From NCBI GenBank assembly GCA_010015805.1, contig ML978127.1, positions 558,001-622,000 on the forward strand: a stretch of DNA of 64,000 nucleotides, in the 5' to 3' direction. Positions within the stretch are counted from its first letter, which is position 1; each line of letters starts with the position of its first letter. Shown in pieces: positions 41,890 through 54,764 of the stretch. A program made the translations under genes and the position numbers. Under the pieces are notes generated by a model. That model was not told the origin of the DNA. It saw only the letters and a list, made by a program, of their open reading frames with translations, and searched no databases. Origin of the DNA: Rhizodiscina lignyota (lineage: Eukaryota; Ascomycota; Dothideomycetes; Aulographales; Rhizodiscinaceae).

Positions 41890-44872
41890 TTATATCTCCA
41901 ATGGCGTCATTGGCTTGCCCATGCCGTCTTTCTGCATGGCTTTCTTGTCCGTCCATTCGCTGACCTTAGTACATATCCATGTTGACGCATACATATTAAC
42001 CCTAAATCCCGTCAGTATATAGCGCCATATTTCGAAGTCGGGAGGAGACACACCGATCAATGCAAGTGCCAGGCAACCTTGCAGCGACTCTCTTAGCTTG
42101 GAAGCCGTGCTCTTCAAAGACCCTAATGTACCACGGGGCCAGGCCCGCGCTTCGAAGCAGCACTCTGCCCTTCATCTTTAGCGAATGATTGAGCGCTGCG
42201 ACCTGCTCTGCTGCAGCTGTGCCCGCCGGGTCGAACCAGTCCATCGAGTCCATGACGACCGCAATGGTGAGCGTCCCCGGTGACATCCTTGTGATGACTT
42301 CATGCAATTCGTCCGTGTGGATGCGCAAGCCATCGAACGCGTTCGGATGAGAGAGCTTGATGTGCGCCTTAGGAGTGAGATATTCTGGATGGCATTTCCG
42401 TGAGTAGTGGCCCTGCAAGCAGAGCAAGTAGTAGGAATTGTCCTCGCTCAGCAGACTCGTGTTGATCACCGGATCGAGGGTATTGACCGCATACTCCCAG
42501 ATTGCGTGGCCAGATTCTGAGGCCTTGGTACTGCTGCCGTTGTCATCAACTGCGTCATCTTGGTTCGCAAAGTCCTGCACAATGAGGGCACGCTGGTTCG
42601 TTGGCACGCCCAACGCTTTCCATAGCCACTTCTCCTTACCGACAATCAAACGGCTGAGTGTACGGTTCAGCAGCACCTTCCTGAGTGAACGATTCCAAAT
42701 CTCGCGCTGCTCGTTGAGAGTCTGAGCTTCGCACAGAGCCTTGACCTCATTACGCATACCAAAGGCTCGGAAGAGCCATTTAGCCAGCTGGAGAGCGTGA
42801 CGACTCCCGCCAGTATAGTAGAGGCCACGCTTGAACGCCTTGGGGCCTTCGTGTAGCCAGTATTGGAAAGCAAGACTGGACATGTGTGGTGAAAGCTTGT
42901 GAACAAGCAGTTCGCGAAAGTCTTCGTGCTTGCCCTCGCCAAAGAGCTTCCATACATCAGAGTAACTGAGAGTTGAGAAGGCCGCAATCTTGAGTTCGAG
43001 GAGATGATTCTGAGCGGGGCTGTTCACATGTTAGCTAGGAATTTGATGGTTAAAGAGAATTCGCCGTACTTGAGATCGACTGCATGGATGCGTCGTGGTT
43101 TTGCCGCCGCGAATGAGAGGATATTGTCTCCAGCCGAGGTGATTGCCAAAACTACATCGTCGGCTTGCACATTAAGGAGTCTCGCATCGACACGGCTGTC
43201 TTCCCATGTAAATGCGTAGATATACTCGTCTTTGAATTGCTTATGTTTCTCGAGGCTGTCGTCGTAGTAGATTCTCCAGTGGTGGTTTTGGTACCAGCTT
43301 GCCGGCAGTGGCAACTGATGGGTGAGGTTTACAATGGCCGATTCGTATGCTTTCGACCGACATTCGTGGTGGTGTACCGCGGCTGATATAGGCGATCCTG
43401 GAAATTCGGAGTAAGTGTTAGCAGGACTTGGACGATGGAATTGATGTGGCTCCCGCTCTTCTGAACCCCATATCCAACACTTTGAAGTTGCACTTCCAAA
43501 TGATAATGTGCGTCACGAGACAACTTACCACTTCCAGTCTGAAGATCGAGCGCGGACAAGAACGGCGATTCTGTTGCTGCTGCGTCAATCTCTGCCAGGC
43601 GCTTTTCTGTCGAGCCTCTCTCTTTCGAGCATCCCACCCAGATATAATACGGGATCCGAACGCCGAACGAATGGTTTCGCTCATTCACGGTCAAAATCGT
43701 GCCGAAACGATATTCGAGATAGTCCTGAAACTGTTAGTCTAATGCAAAAGGGAGAGAGAATTAGTATATTGCCGTACCCTTCTCGCTGCTTCGAGGTTGA
43801 CACGATCAATCTCGAACCATCTGGAATGCAAAAAGCAGGTTAGCGCAGGTCCACGCAAAATATTGGCGTTCGGATCTCCTGTAAAACCGAAGATAATTCG
43901 ACACAGCTCCGAAGCAATTGAAGAAACTCGCGAATCATCGGGTTAGACGAAATAGGCAGATAGAGGTGACTTACGTCCTCCAGAACGTCCGGCTCAGCCA
44001 CGTGCAATGACGATCAAGAACGCCACCCGTGTAGTTACGGCTTTGAAAGTCGACCTCGCTCTGGACATAGAAGTCCACCACACCGATAATGCCATTGATG
44101 GATAGAAGGCTCGTCAAGGAATCGATGACCGGGTAAAACTCCGGGATCATAGAGAGGGCGTAGCTCATCGTTATCAAATCCGCTCCTTCGTGCTCTCCAG
44201 TGGAAGAGCCATCGCCGTACATTCGCTTTTCGGCCGCCTTTGGAGTTTCGGCCTCCTCGTAGTTGCTGAGGTTGAAGGCACGTGCGTCCTGGCAGATGAC
44301 TTTGACGTTGCTCCAACCGAGAGCCTCGAACCGCTTTTCTGCGACCTCGCACAATGATGTCGACAGGTCCACCAGGTAGACTGTCTTGAAGAAGTTTGGC
44401 ACCTCAACGTATTCGCCCATCTTCTCGATGTTGTAGCCAGTGCCACCGCCGATCTGTCTGGAATTAGCTTGCGGTGCCTAAAAGCATCTTAGAGGTCTAT
44501 TCTCACATCTACCCAGATCGGCTTTCGCCCATTCAGCGCCTTGTTCTTCAATTGAGATGCCACCAAGCCTAGCAAGTCCTCTCTGCCATGCAAGAGCATC
44601 CCACGTGTCTTGTCATAAACGCTCGCCTGCGCTTTGTAGAAGTTCTCTAAGGCATCCTGCTGATTTTTCGAACCCTTCGCATGCGGTTTCATGAAGCATG
44701 CCCAGCAGAAGCGGGCATATGCGTCTACGGTATCATACAATTTCGTGAAGGGCGGAAAGTCAAGGAACGCAAGGCCAAAGACTGTGAGTACGAAGAGACT
44801 GAGGCCCGCAACGGCGACACCAACGTGGAACGAAGGGTTCTCAGCAACTCTGAGGAGCAGGAAGTCGGCCAT
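41890..44872 (-). CDS. BTA1: Betaine-lipid (DGTS) synthase
   Basis: Seven exons on the minus strand, 44872-44507, 44453-43975, 43820-43778, 43724-43529, 43397-43070, 43019-42054 and 42001-41890, give 829 residues. An N-terminal membrane helix (about 18-38) precedes a class I methyltransferase domain with VDIGGGTGYNI (121-131) and VYLVDLSTSLCEVA. The C-terminal half is the BtaA-like DUF3419 domain: WEDSRVDARLLNVQADDVVL, ITSAGDNILSF, then IHAVDLNPAQNHLLELKIA. BTA1 transfers the aminocarboxypropyl group of SAM to diacylglycerol and N-methylates it, making DGTS, a phosphorus-free membrane lipid. Fusing both activities in one chain is normal in fungi. The last exon restores RVNMYASTWICTKV. Confidence 0.93.
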
Positions 44873-46076
44873 CCTCGCTGCAATCGAGACTATTCACGGC
44901 CAAGGCAAGTGTGAGTCGTTTTCGTGCCCACTGCAGACGCAATTGCGTCTACTGCGGGATGTAAAAAGAGAGAGATGCCCCAACAAAGCCAATGGAGGGG
45001 AATGGCTAATATCTTATAGACGCGTGCCACGGACGTACAGCACGCACGTTCCGATGCAGGGCCGAGATTAGCTCCTAGGCACGATCTATATATGCGAAAT
45101 CCTAGCTGCAGTGACGGGATACTTCTGGGGTTTTTAGAAAGGATTACATTGAGCTGCGGGTCCCGCAATTGCCCGAGTAACTTGCTTTCATTCTTGAGTA
45201 TCGCAGCGACGCAAATGGCGGAAGAATGGAGAGGGAGGGCACAAATGTCTGATATTCAACGATCATCGGCCTATCAATCGGGACACATGTGCGCTGTTCC
45301 GTTGGATGTGAGCATCGTGATTTTCTGCCGTACTAAGCGCTCCCGCACTTTGCATGTTCGCCATCCAAAATTGGTGGAGCAGGGTCCGAGAGTGCAGCAT
45401 GCTAATGGGCCAGGCGACCTCTCTCCATTGCTCCAACGACGATGGACCGGCTAAACGAGGAACTGGAGGCTCGATGAGGAACCTGTCAAAGCTCCAAGAG
45501 GCGGCATGTGGTGTCAGCATCCTGGCCCGATTGTTGAGCTGTTGTTGTCGACAAAACGACAAAAGTGCGATGCACTCGACCAATCATCGCACGCTAATGG
45601 CCGGCGTGGCATAGCGCCGACTGTTCTACGCATGTTGCCGGTGTGTGAATGGCGAAGGAGTTGATACAGTAAAATCAATTGCAAATCGGTTGTTCATTGA
45701 AATGAGTTATCATTATTTCCCCGGAGCGGTAGCCGGCAAAGTCATCTGACTTCCATGTTGGCCGGATCAAGTCTCCCTGGAGAGCTGCTCCACTGTCAAG
45801 GTCCAAAATTCATGCAAAAATTGAAGGGACTTTTGACGGTCCCTGCATCTGCTGCCGATCCTGAGAGCCAAACCACACGATTGTACACGCTACAACGCTT
45901 GCTCCAGAACCCTCCGAGACTTCATGTAATGACCCCCGAGTCGACGAAAAGCGCAATATAATACAGGCGAACGTGGCCGCAAAGTCTACGTTAGAATTGA
46001 AATGTGCCAATGAAGATCGAATCGTGGAGAACCCCTGAACAAGGAAATATGGCATGCGCCCAAGGCTGCAGCACAG
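44873..46076. other. Intergenic region
   Basis: 1.2 kb between BTA1 and RER1. Short overlapping frames only; nothing recognised. Confidence 0.5.
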
Positions 46077-46824
46077 CTATTTCCCGCTGCTCCCCGGGTA
46101 TCGCATCTTGCCAACTGTGAACGGTACGTAGCGATATTTTATCATGTGTTGGATCTGTCGGCGCACTGCAGAAGATTACAGTTAGGTAGCTCGTCCTTCA
46201 AGGTAGACTTAGTTACTGCTGGCCACTTACTCGTCAAGACGAAGAGGATCAACCAGTATACGACAAGAACTGGCCAGAAGACTGGCAAGTCGAACATCTG
46301 AAACCAACTGCACACGAATGCAATGGTGATGGCCTTGGTGGTCGAATACCAGAACTTGAATTCCGGCAGCCTCCTCACGAAAGGCTTGAACTCTTGATCT
46401 TCCTTGGTAGGCAGTCCACCAGCTGTCCCGTCTTCCATGCCCTCATCTTGCTCCAACGAAGGATCGAATTTCGGCGATATGAAGGCGAGGAAGAGATTGA
46501 GGAGGTAGATGCCGAGAGAGTACGCGACTGTTCAAACCCTCGTTAGCCTCGAGAAAGTGGTGTCGCGTTAGCCTCCGGACTCACCAATGTACCATCCTTG
46601 CGCATAAATGATCCTGATGATAAACAGGAAGAAGACCACGCCCGTGCTAATCCAGCGATATGTCACGAAAGGGGTGCTTCTGTCGAGTTGGCTTTGGAAC
46701 ATCTAGCGAGCCCGATCAGTGACCAGTTCGATAGCGAAGTATGGCGAAAGAAGCTCACTCTTCCATATTTTGTCGTCTGCGCGCTCACGGCAGCGAAAGG
46801 CGTGTCTGGTTCTGGCGCGTCCAT
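46077..46824 (-). CDS. RER1: ER-retention receptor Rer1
   Basis: Four exons on the minus strand, 46824-46759, 46702-46585, 46527-46231 and 46165-46077 (introns 56, 57 and 65 nt), give 189 residues. Rer1 cycles between Golgi and ER and returns membrane proteins by recognising their transmembrane segments. Four membrane helices occur in two hairpins. The core [20 protein letters not shown] is essentially invariant in the family. [14 protein letters not shown] and the C-terminal [16 protein letters not shown], followed by a basic tail, also match. Family length is about 190. Confidence 0.95.
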
Positions 46825-48774
46825 GTTTATAAGTCGGCGAAATCTTTTAACAGGACGAAGAGTTCCGTTCGAAATTTGTTGAGAGCAAAGCTGGCGAAAT
46901 CGAAAAGGGACAGACAGCTAAGCCTCTTCCGACCTCCGCTCTTGGCAGTCCGGATTTGTGGCAGGTGTGGCGGCACTTCCCTAGGGTACCAGTATCATTA
47001 TTCTCCCTTTGAAGATTGACGGACGACCAATTGGCTCAGCGCCTTGCAAGTCTCAGTGAGGATAAATCGTGTTTCTTCCAGACGTCGTTGCACAATACAT
47101 CCACAGTCCTCAGTCATTGACGGCATACGAGTATGCGACATGTCGCCGTATTAGCCGTGGGAGTGGGAGAGTCTACTCCGTATCCCACAGGCAAATGCGA
47201 CAGTTGCGCAAGTAGTATGGAAAAAAAGCAAGTGTTTCACTGCCTTGGGCCCTGAGCTTACATGTGCGATTGCCTAACGAGCAGTGTGAAACAAGCGTAT
47301 ATCGATCCAGGCGATGATGGAAAGTGAGGCAAACCGCACGACACTTGGAAGTGTATAGTTTGCGCGTGTGAAGATGCAAGTTTAGGCACATGTATCGTTA
47401 CGCGACGCCTGTCGATGGGCGGCAATCCACAGATATGTCTCAAGAGCGATATGACTCACTGTGCGCGTAGGCTTGGAGGCTCAGAGGCTCTGCACAGGAC
47501 CACTGGATGCGCGTCAAGCTGACTGAGAGATATTCTAGGGTCCGAGAGGTTCGTTCGCACTCCCTCTGACCGGAGTCTTTGCCCATCTTGCCAGGCAACG
47601 GCTGGAGACGCAGTGAGCGATGGAAGGCCACAGCCTCGTCGAATCGCACCGAAGGCAAAGTCGGCAGTTTTCTGGATGCGCAATGGAAGCGCGGGAGACC
47701 AGGCTTCGTTGCTCATTGGGCGCATCATCCTGCATAGGGTTGAGCTGGGGGTTCCTACCTACCAGAGGCTGCCAGTGTTTCGCCTCAACGTCGACGTCGG
47801 CGTCGACCCCTATCGATAGGGAATCTCCAGTGGCCGTTATTTATGGCTTTGGACACAGCTGAGAAGAAGGGAAGCTCTGGGAGTCTCTCTCCTCGTCTGG
47901 GGGTCGACGAGTAGAGCGACGAATGTTACGTGGGATATCGGCTTATATCCTCGCACGAGGGGATACCAAATACGGCCAGAACTCGCCCAGTGGAAGCTCG
48001 CCCGGCAAGTGGGTGACAAAAAAGTTGAGTCGTGGCCGTAATACATCCAGCGTGAAGATGTATATACTCCTCCGTTAATATAGATTATACACACTAAAGC
48101 TGTGTACTTTAGATAAATACTATCTGATATATATTAAATCGAGCTTTCAGAGATGCTCTCGCCTGTGCTGAAGAACAAAGTGACAATATTAGCGCACGCA
48201 AAGAAACACGGAGTGTGAATGGGGAGCAGAAAAGCAACGAGTGAGCGACATATGCGCGCTCGTATGTGTGTGCTTTGCCTGGGCGCCGGAAGGAGCGCGG
48301 CGCAATTCCCTGGGGCGTGAGCGTGCCTTCCACTCTAAAAATTTTGCCTTTCACCCTTCAACCTCCCGTCACTTTCCATCAACACACCGGAAGGAATCAT
48401 CACGAGCGACTTCTTCCTCGATCGATCTTTCAGTAGATCGTTTTCCTGACTGCTGCTCGCACGCCTACAGCTGGCAGCGCGCGTTGTCGTTTGTGAGAGC
48501 GAGAGGCGCTCACACGGATTAATCGCAGCCCTTGCGATCGCTTTTTGCAAACACTCGCCAGCACACTTTTTTCTTCCCTCCTGGAGCTGCCACTCACTCT
48601 TTTGTCCATCGACAACTCTCCACTTTTCACGCGACACCACCCTCCGCATCGCATCCGCCTGAGTTTGACACTCCAGAGCCACGCGACTCCCCTAATATCA
48701 CTCCTGCGAGCGCCCTGACTTCACACGTCAATCGACATCACTCCTCCCATAAAGACTCATCCACACGAGCTCTA
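46825..48774. other. Intergenic region with MITE copy 5 and a palindrome
   Basis: Divergent spacer between RER1 and eIF4G. A perfect 14-bp palindrome CCCTATCGATAGGG lies at 47808-47821 after a GTCGAC-rich patch. The MITE lies at 48006-48180. From about 48330 the sequence is a long pyrimidine-rich 5' leader of the eIF4G gene. No gene is supported. Confidence 0.5.
48006..48180 (+). mobile_element. MITE copy 5 (3'-truncated)
   Basis: Starts CAAGTGGGTGACAAAAAAG and runs through the conserved interior (GTTAATATAGATTATACAC, ATTAAATCGAGCTTTCAGAG) to GCTGAAGAACAAAG. The right inverted repeat is missing. It is the closest relative of copy 1 at the monooxygenase. It lies about 600 bp upstream of the eIF4G start codon. 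Confidence 0.85.
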
Positions 48775-51700
48775 ATGACCAGCACCGTTTCCTCCGCGCC
48801 AACCCCCATCAGCAACGCCGCGCAGAATTCAAACAACGCCGCTTCCACCTCCGCATCGGGAACGACGTCGCCTTTGAGTGCTGTGCCGGCACAGCCCACT
48901 GCCCGTTCGTACGCCAGCGCGACAAAGAAGCAGCTTACTCCGCCAGCCATTGCTTCGAGTTCGCCGCCAGTGGCAGTGGGAGGTTCTCAGCCCGTTCAAC
49001 AACATGGCAAGTCGAACTCCATCTCGCCGGTGAACGGCAAGAACCCTATTCCGCCTGCGGTACCTTCTGTGGCGCCCGCCATCGTCAACAGCAGCAGTAT
49101 CGCAAACGGTTCTCCCGTGCACGCCGATCACAGCCGAAAGTCCTCTGTCACCATTTCCTCGTCACAAGGCTACATGCCGAACGGAGGCTCGGCCGGCTCA
49201 ACCAACCGCGCCAGCATCACTTTCGGTTCGATGAACGCGGGAGGCTCACCTGCCATTGCGAACAGTGTCCCACACAACCCGCAAAACACGCTCTCAACAC
49301 CTCCGGTCAGTAATCCTCGCATCACCTCACCTGCACATTCGCCTTCTCCCATTCCTACTCCTGCTGCAAGCGGTGGTCGACCTCCATCAAGTTTGCAAGG
49401 ACAGGGAATGGCGTTGAACTTTGGAAGCACCGGTGGAGATAACGAACAAGGCGTAAGTCTTCAAGCATGAGATTCAGGAATTTTATTCTAATACCCTCCA
49501 GATGCGCGCGGTATCTATGCCTCAAGGCCCTGCAGCATCCCTCGGCCCGCAATCGCAACATCTTCGCCGGGAATCATCGCAGTCCTCCCACAGTGACATG
49601 GGTGCGGGTAGCATGAACAACATGAACCGAGGTTTCAATCCTGGTGCAGGACGCGGGCGTGGTTATCAGCAGAATTTCCCTCAGATGATGCCATCGCCAG
49701 CTCCGCAGTATCGGCAACTCCATCCCGGACAGCAGCGCGGCGGCCCGCAGCCAATGCAGCCATATCCACAACCAGGAGCGCCGATTCGACACCCCAACTC
49801 GCCGTACCAGGCTAACCGAAGTCCCGCAATGGGCCATGCACAGCTGCAGCCACAGCCACATATGCCGAATGGTGCTCCCATGGTATACGGTTATCATCCG
49901 CAGCACCTTCAACCACAAGTAATTCAACCAATTTCATCACGCAGTAAATCAAGTTCGGCAGATTCTGCCAATTCTCGTTCAGAGAAGCAGGCGAGATATT
50001 CGACTGCGACTCACCAGCAGCTTGCAACTTTCCCAGCCTCTGCGACGCAGCATGAGCAACCGCAGGCGGCTTTTTTGCTTTCCTATCATGATGCATCCTT
50101 TGCTAATATTTTACCTCTCGTTAATGTCTCGCCTAAGCTAGGCGGTTATGAACACTATCTAACTTACATAAAGCCTCAGGTTGGCTATGGCATGCCACAA
50201 TTTGATCCTGCATATGCATATCAATATTCTGCTGCACCTTACATGCATCCGGGTATGCAGTATCATCCAGGTGCCCCACCGAGTCCTCGCCCACAGTTCA
50301 CTCCCGTTGCACACGGCCCACAACAGCCATACATGCAAGGCCAGTACGGCCCTCCCGCTCAGGCTATGGCACGCACGCCGTCTCAAGGACCCGAACGACC
50401 ACCCTCGACGCTCAACCAGCCATCGACGCCGTCGATGCAGCCGACAACGAGTCACACCCCGAGTCAGAATTCTGCTAGCCCTGCCCCTGCAGCCAACTCG
50501 AATTTCACAATTCCTGTCAAGGCGAAGAAGGGTATTATCATCAAGAACGCTCAGGGTGTGGTTGTTACCTTCGACAAGCAGACTGCTTCAGCAACCACCC
50601 CCTCCTCAGCGACTCTACCTCAACCACCTGCCGTCGTGTCCTCGACTCCAACACCACCTCCAAAGAGTGCAACACCTCAACAGGTCCAAACGGAGAAAGA
50701 GAGCCATCCTACGAAGACGAAAGAAGAGATTCAAGCAGAATTTAGGGAGAAGGCTTTGAGAGCTCAGAAAAGTGAGGAGCCTGAGGTTAAAGACGAGACA
50801 GCGAAACCGAAGGAAGAGACTCCTGCAGAGGCTCCTGCAGAAACCGCTGCAGAGACCCCTGCAGAGACTAAGGAAGAAGCTATCCCAGAGCCTGCCAAGG
50901 ATGAGCCTAAGCCCGAACCCGAGACTGCTGTTGAGGAGAAGGTGGAGGAGACACCCAAGCCTGAGATAACTACCGCAGAAGAGACTGAGGAAGAGAAGAA
51001 GAAGCGCGAGGACGAAGAGATGGAAAGGATCATTGCGGAAATGGAGGCAGCTGAAGCAGAAGAGGCAGAGCGGGAGAAACAGTTTGCGGAGAAGAGGAAG
51101 CGCGAGGCTGAAGAGAAGGCGAAGAAGGAGGCTGAGGCCAAGGCCAATGAGGATGAAGAATTGAAGCGACAAGAGGCGGAAGCTGAGGCTCTAGAGGAAG
51201 CCCGTGCGAAGGCTAGGAAGGAAGGCCCAGGTGCGGAAGAGGACTCTGAAGAGGCAAAGGCTGAACGACAGAAGCTTTTCGCGTCTCTGAAGCGACCAAC
51301 TCTCGGTCCTGGTGCCCTGGGTGCTTCTGCAGAGGATAGTGGTGCATCTACTCCAGCTTCAGAGGCGGCACCGACTCCACCACCGACGCAGCCACAGGTG
51401 CAGACCCCTACAATCAAGACTCCAGCTTCTGCTGCCAAGCCCAAACCTGCCGCTCTTAAGTTGGAAACCTCGAAGCCCATCGAACCAGCACAGCCTACTG
51501 CTGGCATGCAGTCCTTGAAGTCAGCTCGATTTCTCGAGGTGATGAAGGAGATAGCCTATCCTGAAGGAATTAAATCACCAAATCCGTCGCTCAATGTGGG
51601 CGGCCGCGGCAAGGGCCGTCAGTACGACAAGGACTTCTTGCTGCAATTCCAAGAAGTCTTCAAGGAGAAGCCTTCGGTCGATTGGGATAGTAAGGTGAAG

Positions 51701-53677
51701 GAGACAGTTGGAGATGGCTCAACGGATTCAGCACGCCCACAATCTGCGCGAACTCCTGCTGGCATGAGTCGCCAAGCTTCTCGAGGTGGTCTTTCAGGTA
51801 TGGGCGGCCCTGCCCAAATGGGCAGCTTTGGCGCTGGCCCACAAGGGCGCACACTTCCTCCAGGCACCACTTCTTCAGATCGCTTCAGGATGTCCATGCA
51901 GGGCCCACCACAGGGTATGCCACAAGGACTCGGCTCTTTTGGTCGTCCAGGCGCGGGCTTTCCTCAGCCTCCTATGATGGCTCGAAACCCATCGGCTTCG
52001 GGCTTCCAGCCTGCGCGCGGTCTTGATTCCCCGCGTACGGGTAGTTCTCGCGGTGGAAGGGGCAGTAAGAAGGCGAATCCACGCGAGGAACACGAGAGAC
52101 AAGCGAAGATGCCGCTCACTGCAGGCCAAGATCTCAAACCTCTCGAACAGTCCCACTCTGGATGGAAGGCATCCAGCCTCGGTGCTGTCAGTGGCCCAGC
52201 GCCACTTCCTGGGGGCCGTATGCCACCAGACATGGTACAGCGTAAGGTCAAATCCGCTCTCAACAAGATGACTCCGGAGAAGTTCGACAAGATTGCCGAC
52301 GACATTCTTGCAATCGCTGGTCAGTCGAGAGAGGAGACAGATGGAAGGACTCTTCGACAAGTCATTCAGTTGACGTTTGAGAAAGCCTGCGACGAAGCCC
52401 ATTGGGCGTCGATGTATGCCAAGTTCTGCAAGCGCATGCTTGAGACTATGAGCACGGAGATCAAGGACGAGAACGTCAAAGACAAGCACGGCAACCCAGT
52501 CGTTGGTGGAGCCTTGTTTAGGAAGTATCTTCTGAACCGCTGCCAAGAAGAATTCGAACGCGGCTGGGAAGTCGATCTGCCCGACAAGCCGGAAGGACAG
52601 TCCGAGGGGGCTGTCATGTTGTCCGACGAATACTACATCGCTGCTGCTGCTAAACGTCGTGGTCTTGGCCTCATCCAGTTCATCGGTGAATTGTTCAAGC
52701 TTCAAATGCTTACTGCTCGTATCATGCACGAGTGTGTGCTGAAGCTTCTCAATTTCGAAGGTCTGCCGGATGAGTCGGCCATTGAGAGTCTGGTGAAACT
52801 GCTAAGAACGATTGGGGCCACAATGGAGGCAACCGACAATGGTAAAGGCAAGAGCATGATGGATATGTACTTTGATCGCATTTCCAAGACCATGGCCATG
52901 CAAGGTTTGCCAAGCAGACTGACTTTCATGCTTATGGTAAGTTCTGAAAGCCACAACATCATGACAAGGTTACTGACCCTGAGCAGGACATTAGCGATCT
53001 AAGGGCTCATCATTGGAGATCCAAGGATGATGCCAAGGGTCCCAAGACCATCCAAGAGATTCACCAAGAAGCCGCGGCTGCGCAGCAGGCCCAGGAAATG
53101 GAGCGAGCGCGAAATGCTCAACGCCCCCGCCAACCGACTGGTCGTGGCGATGCTAGGTCGTTCTCTGGTGGCGGACACATGCCTCCACCGGATTATCCCC
53201 GCAACCAAGTCAATATGGCCGACCTGAAGAATCTGACCAGAGGCTCGAGCCGCAACGTTAGTTCTGGTCCGAGCAACTTTGGCCCATCGTCCTTGTTGTC
53301 AGGCTCGAGGAGCAACAGTGGTCGTAAAGGCTTAGGTCCGGGCTCTGCCCGAGCCGGTGAAGATTCGGGCATGTCCTCGAGGACTGGTACGCCGCCAGCG
53401 AAGGAGAAGGAATCAAGCACCTCCATGAATACATTCAGGTGAGTGCTGTTGCACACTGGACCCAATATAGAGACCTTGCTAATTTGAGTTCAGTGCACTT
53501 GCAGGTCTAGACGCTTCAGGCGAAGGAGCCGACGACGTGGCCTCTCCACCCTCTAATGCCTCCTCCCCTCCAGCCGTCAAGTCGACTCCAGCTGGCGCAG
53601 ACGCTCGCGCTCGCTCAAAGTCTCCAGCAGTTGGCGACGGCAAGAAGGATGGTACTGACGGAGCCGGAGAGCCTTGA
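48775..53677 (+). CDS. Translation initiation factor eIF4G
   Basis: Exons 48775-49452, 49502-49918, 50180-52936, 52987-53438 and 53494-53677 give 1495 residues; retention of the 261-nt second intron would give 1582 without frameshift. The N-terminal 700 residues are disordered and rich in S, P, Q and G. Then comes an acidic/basic charged repeat region (PAE-type repeats, followed by KKREDEEMERIIAEMEAAEA). The eIF4E-binding motif YxxxxL-phi is YDKDFLL at about 845-851. The MIF4G HEAT domain runs from RKVKSALNKMTPEKFDKI (about 1050) to about 1300 and binds eIF4A. The basic tail is RG/S-rich, as in yeast eIF4G RNA-binding segments. The start ATG is the first after a pyrimidine-rich leader. Confidence 0.92.
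49919..50179 (+). other. Stop-free 3n intron inside eIF4G (possible retained intron)
   Basis: GTAATT at 49919, branch CTAAC 18-20 bases before the CAG at 50177-50179, length 261 (87 codons) and no in-frame stop. Its translation (for example YHDASFANILPLVNVSPKLG) is unlike the surrounding Gln/Pro/Gly-rich sequence. Removal joins YHPQHLQPQ to VGYGMPQFDPAY, which reads naturally. Confidence 0.65.
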
Positions 53678-54764
53678 GAGATACCCCTTTTCGATTCCTC
53701 GACGTCGACATTCACGAATTTCGGCTCACCCTTCGATTCGACCTGTGCCATAGCTTATAGACCTGTGTTTAGCATTTTGCATCGTCTGCGACCATATCGG
53801 GACCTGACCGATTCAACTTTCTGTGTACTGAATTGCATTTTACGGAGGGGCCGCTTTTTCATCGTGTGTATTAAGAGTGGTCCATAAAAGTTCCTTTGCC
53901 GGGGTTTAGCGGAGCGGGTTTTCTCTAATTTGTTTCTTTCCTTCTGCAGCAAGATCCGGGGCTCGCGAGTTTGGGCATTTTCGGAGATCGGGCTTGGGTC
54001 GGCTGACTTTCCTCCTTTCTTCTCTTCAGGCGGAATGAGGAGGTTGCCTGTGTCCCTTCTAGCATCATCACGGTTGCGGAGCCATGGTGAACGTGCGAAC
54101 AGGGTGCGGGAAGGTCTGTCTGGCGGGATAGACGCGTCGTTGCACTGGCAGCGCGACGGAGCAGCCTTCTGAATCCTCGAATCCGTCCTTTTACACCTTA
54201 CGACGACTTTGCAATTCGACTCTGTGCTATAGTTTCACTCCATCATCGGCATTTTCATTCCTCTCTTTCGGCGGCAAGCAGGTGGCGAGGGGAGAACGCG
54301 CGAGTGGCACAGCGGAAACTGTCTGGCGACCGCTGCCACCGATGCTTTTTTTCTGGTGGGACGACTGGGAGAGCGAGGGTTCTATCTTGGGACCTAGCGA
54401 AGGGGCTTTACCTGCTTGCCGATTTGCTTTCTTCTTCTCAATGGGATGGATGGGAGGCTTTTGGACTGCGAGGGTATAGATTGTGCATAGTGCTCTTTTA
54501 ATGCCAACCATAAGTTTGCCAAATTTCATGTGCACGATGTGGTCTTTTTCAAGCATATAGTTCCCCATTTCATGGTATCTGTCTACAAAAGGCTTGATGA
54601 ATCTCGTGACGTGAAACACGCAATGTCGCCTGCACGCTGTAACCATGGCCTCAAAGTTATTACGAACACAAAGTGGAAGATTGAGTAATCACACGACCGG
54701 TCCCGTCCGTTAAACCATCCCGTGCTTTTCCCTGGAAGGCGCCTGTGCCATTAACGAAAGCCCT
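53678..54764. other. Convergent intergenic region
   Basis: 1.1 kb between the 3' ends of eIF4G and the exomer gene. A minus-strand frame of 139 codons at 54227-54646 is not recognised and is probably non-coding. Confidence 0.45.

Noticed and set aside
50600-51510. Long minus-strand frames opposite the eIF4G charged repeats
   Set aside because: Antisense shadows of the GAG/AAG-rich coding repeats (Leu/Ser/Phe-rich translations).
54227-54646. 139-codon minus-strand frame between eIF4G and the exomer gene
   Set aside because: No recognised domain, no splice partners, and located in overlapping 3' UTR territory.
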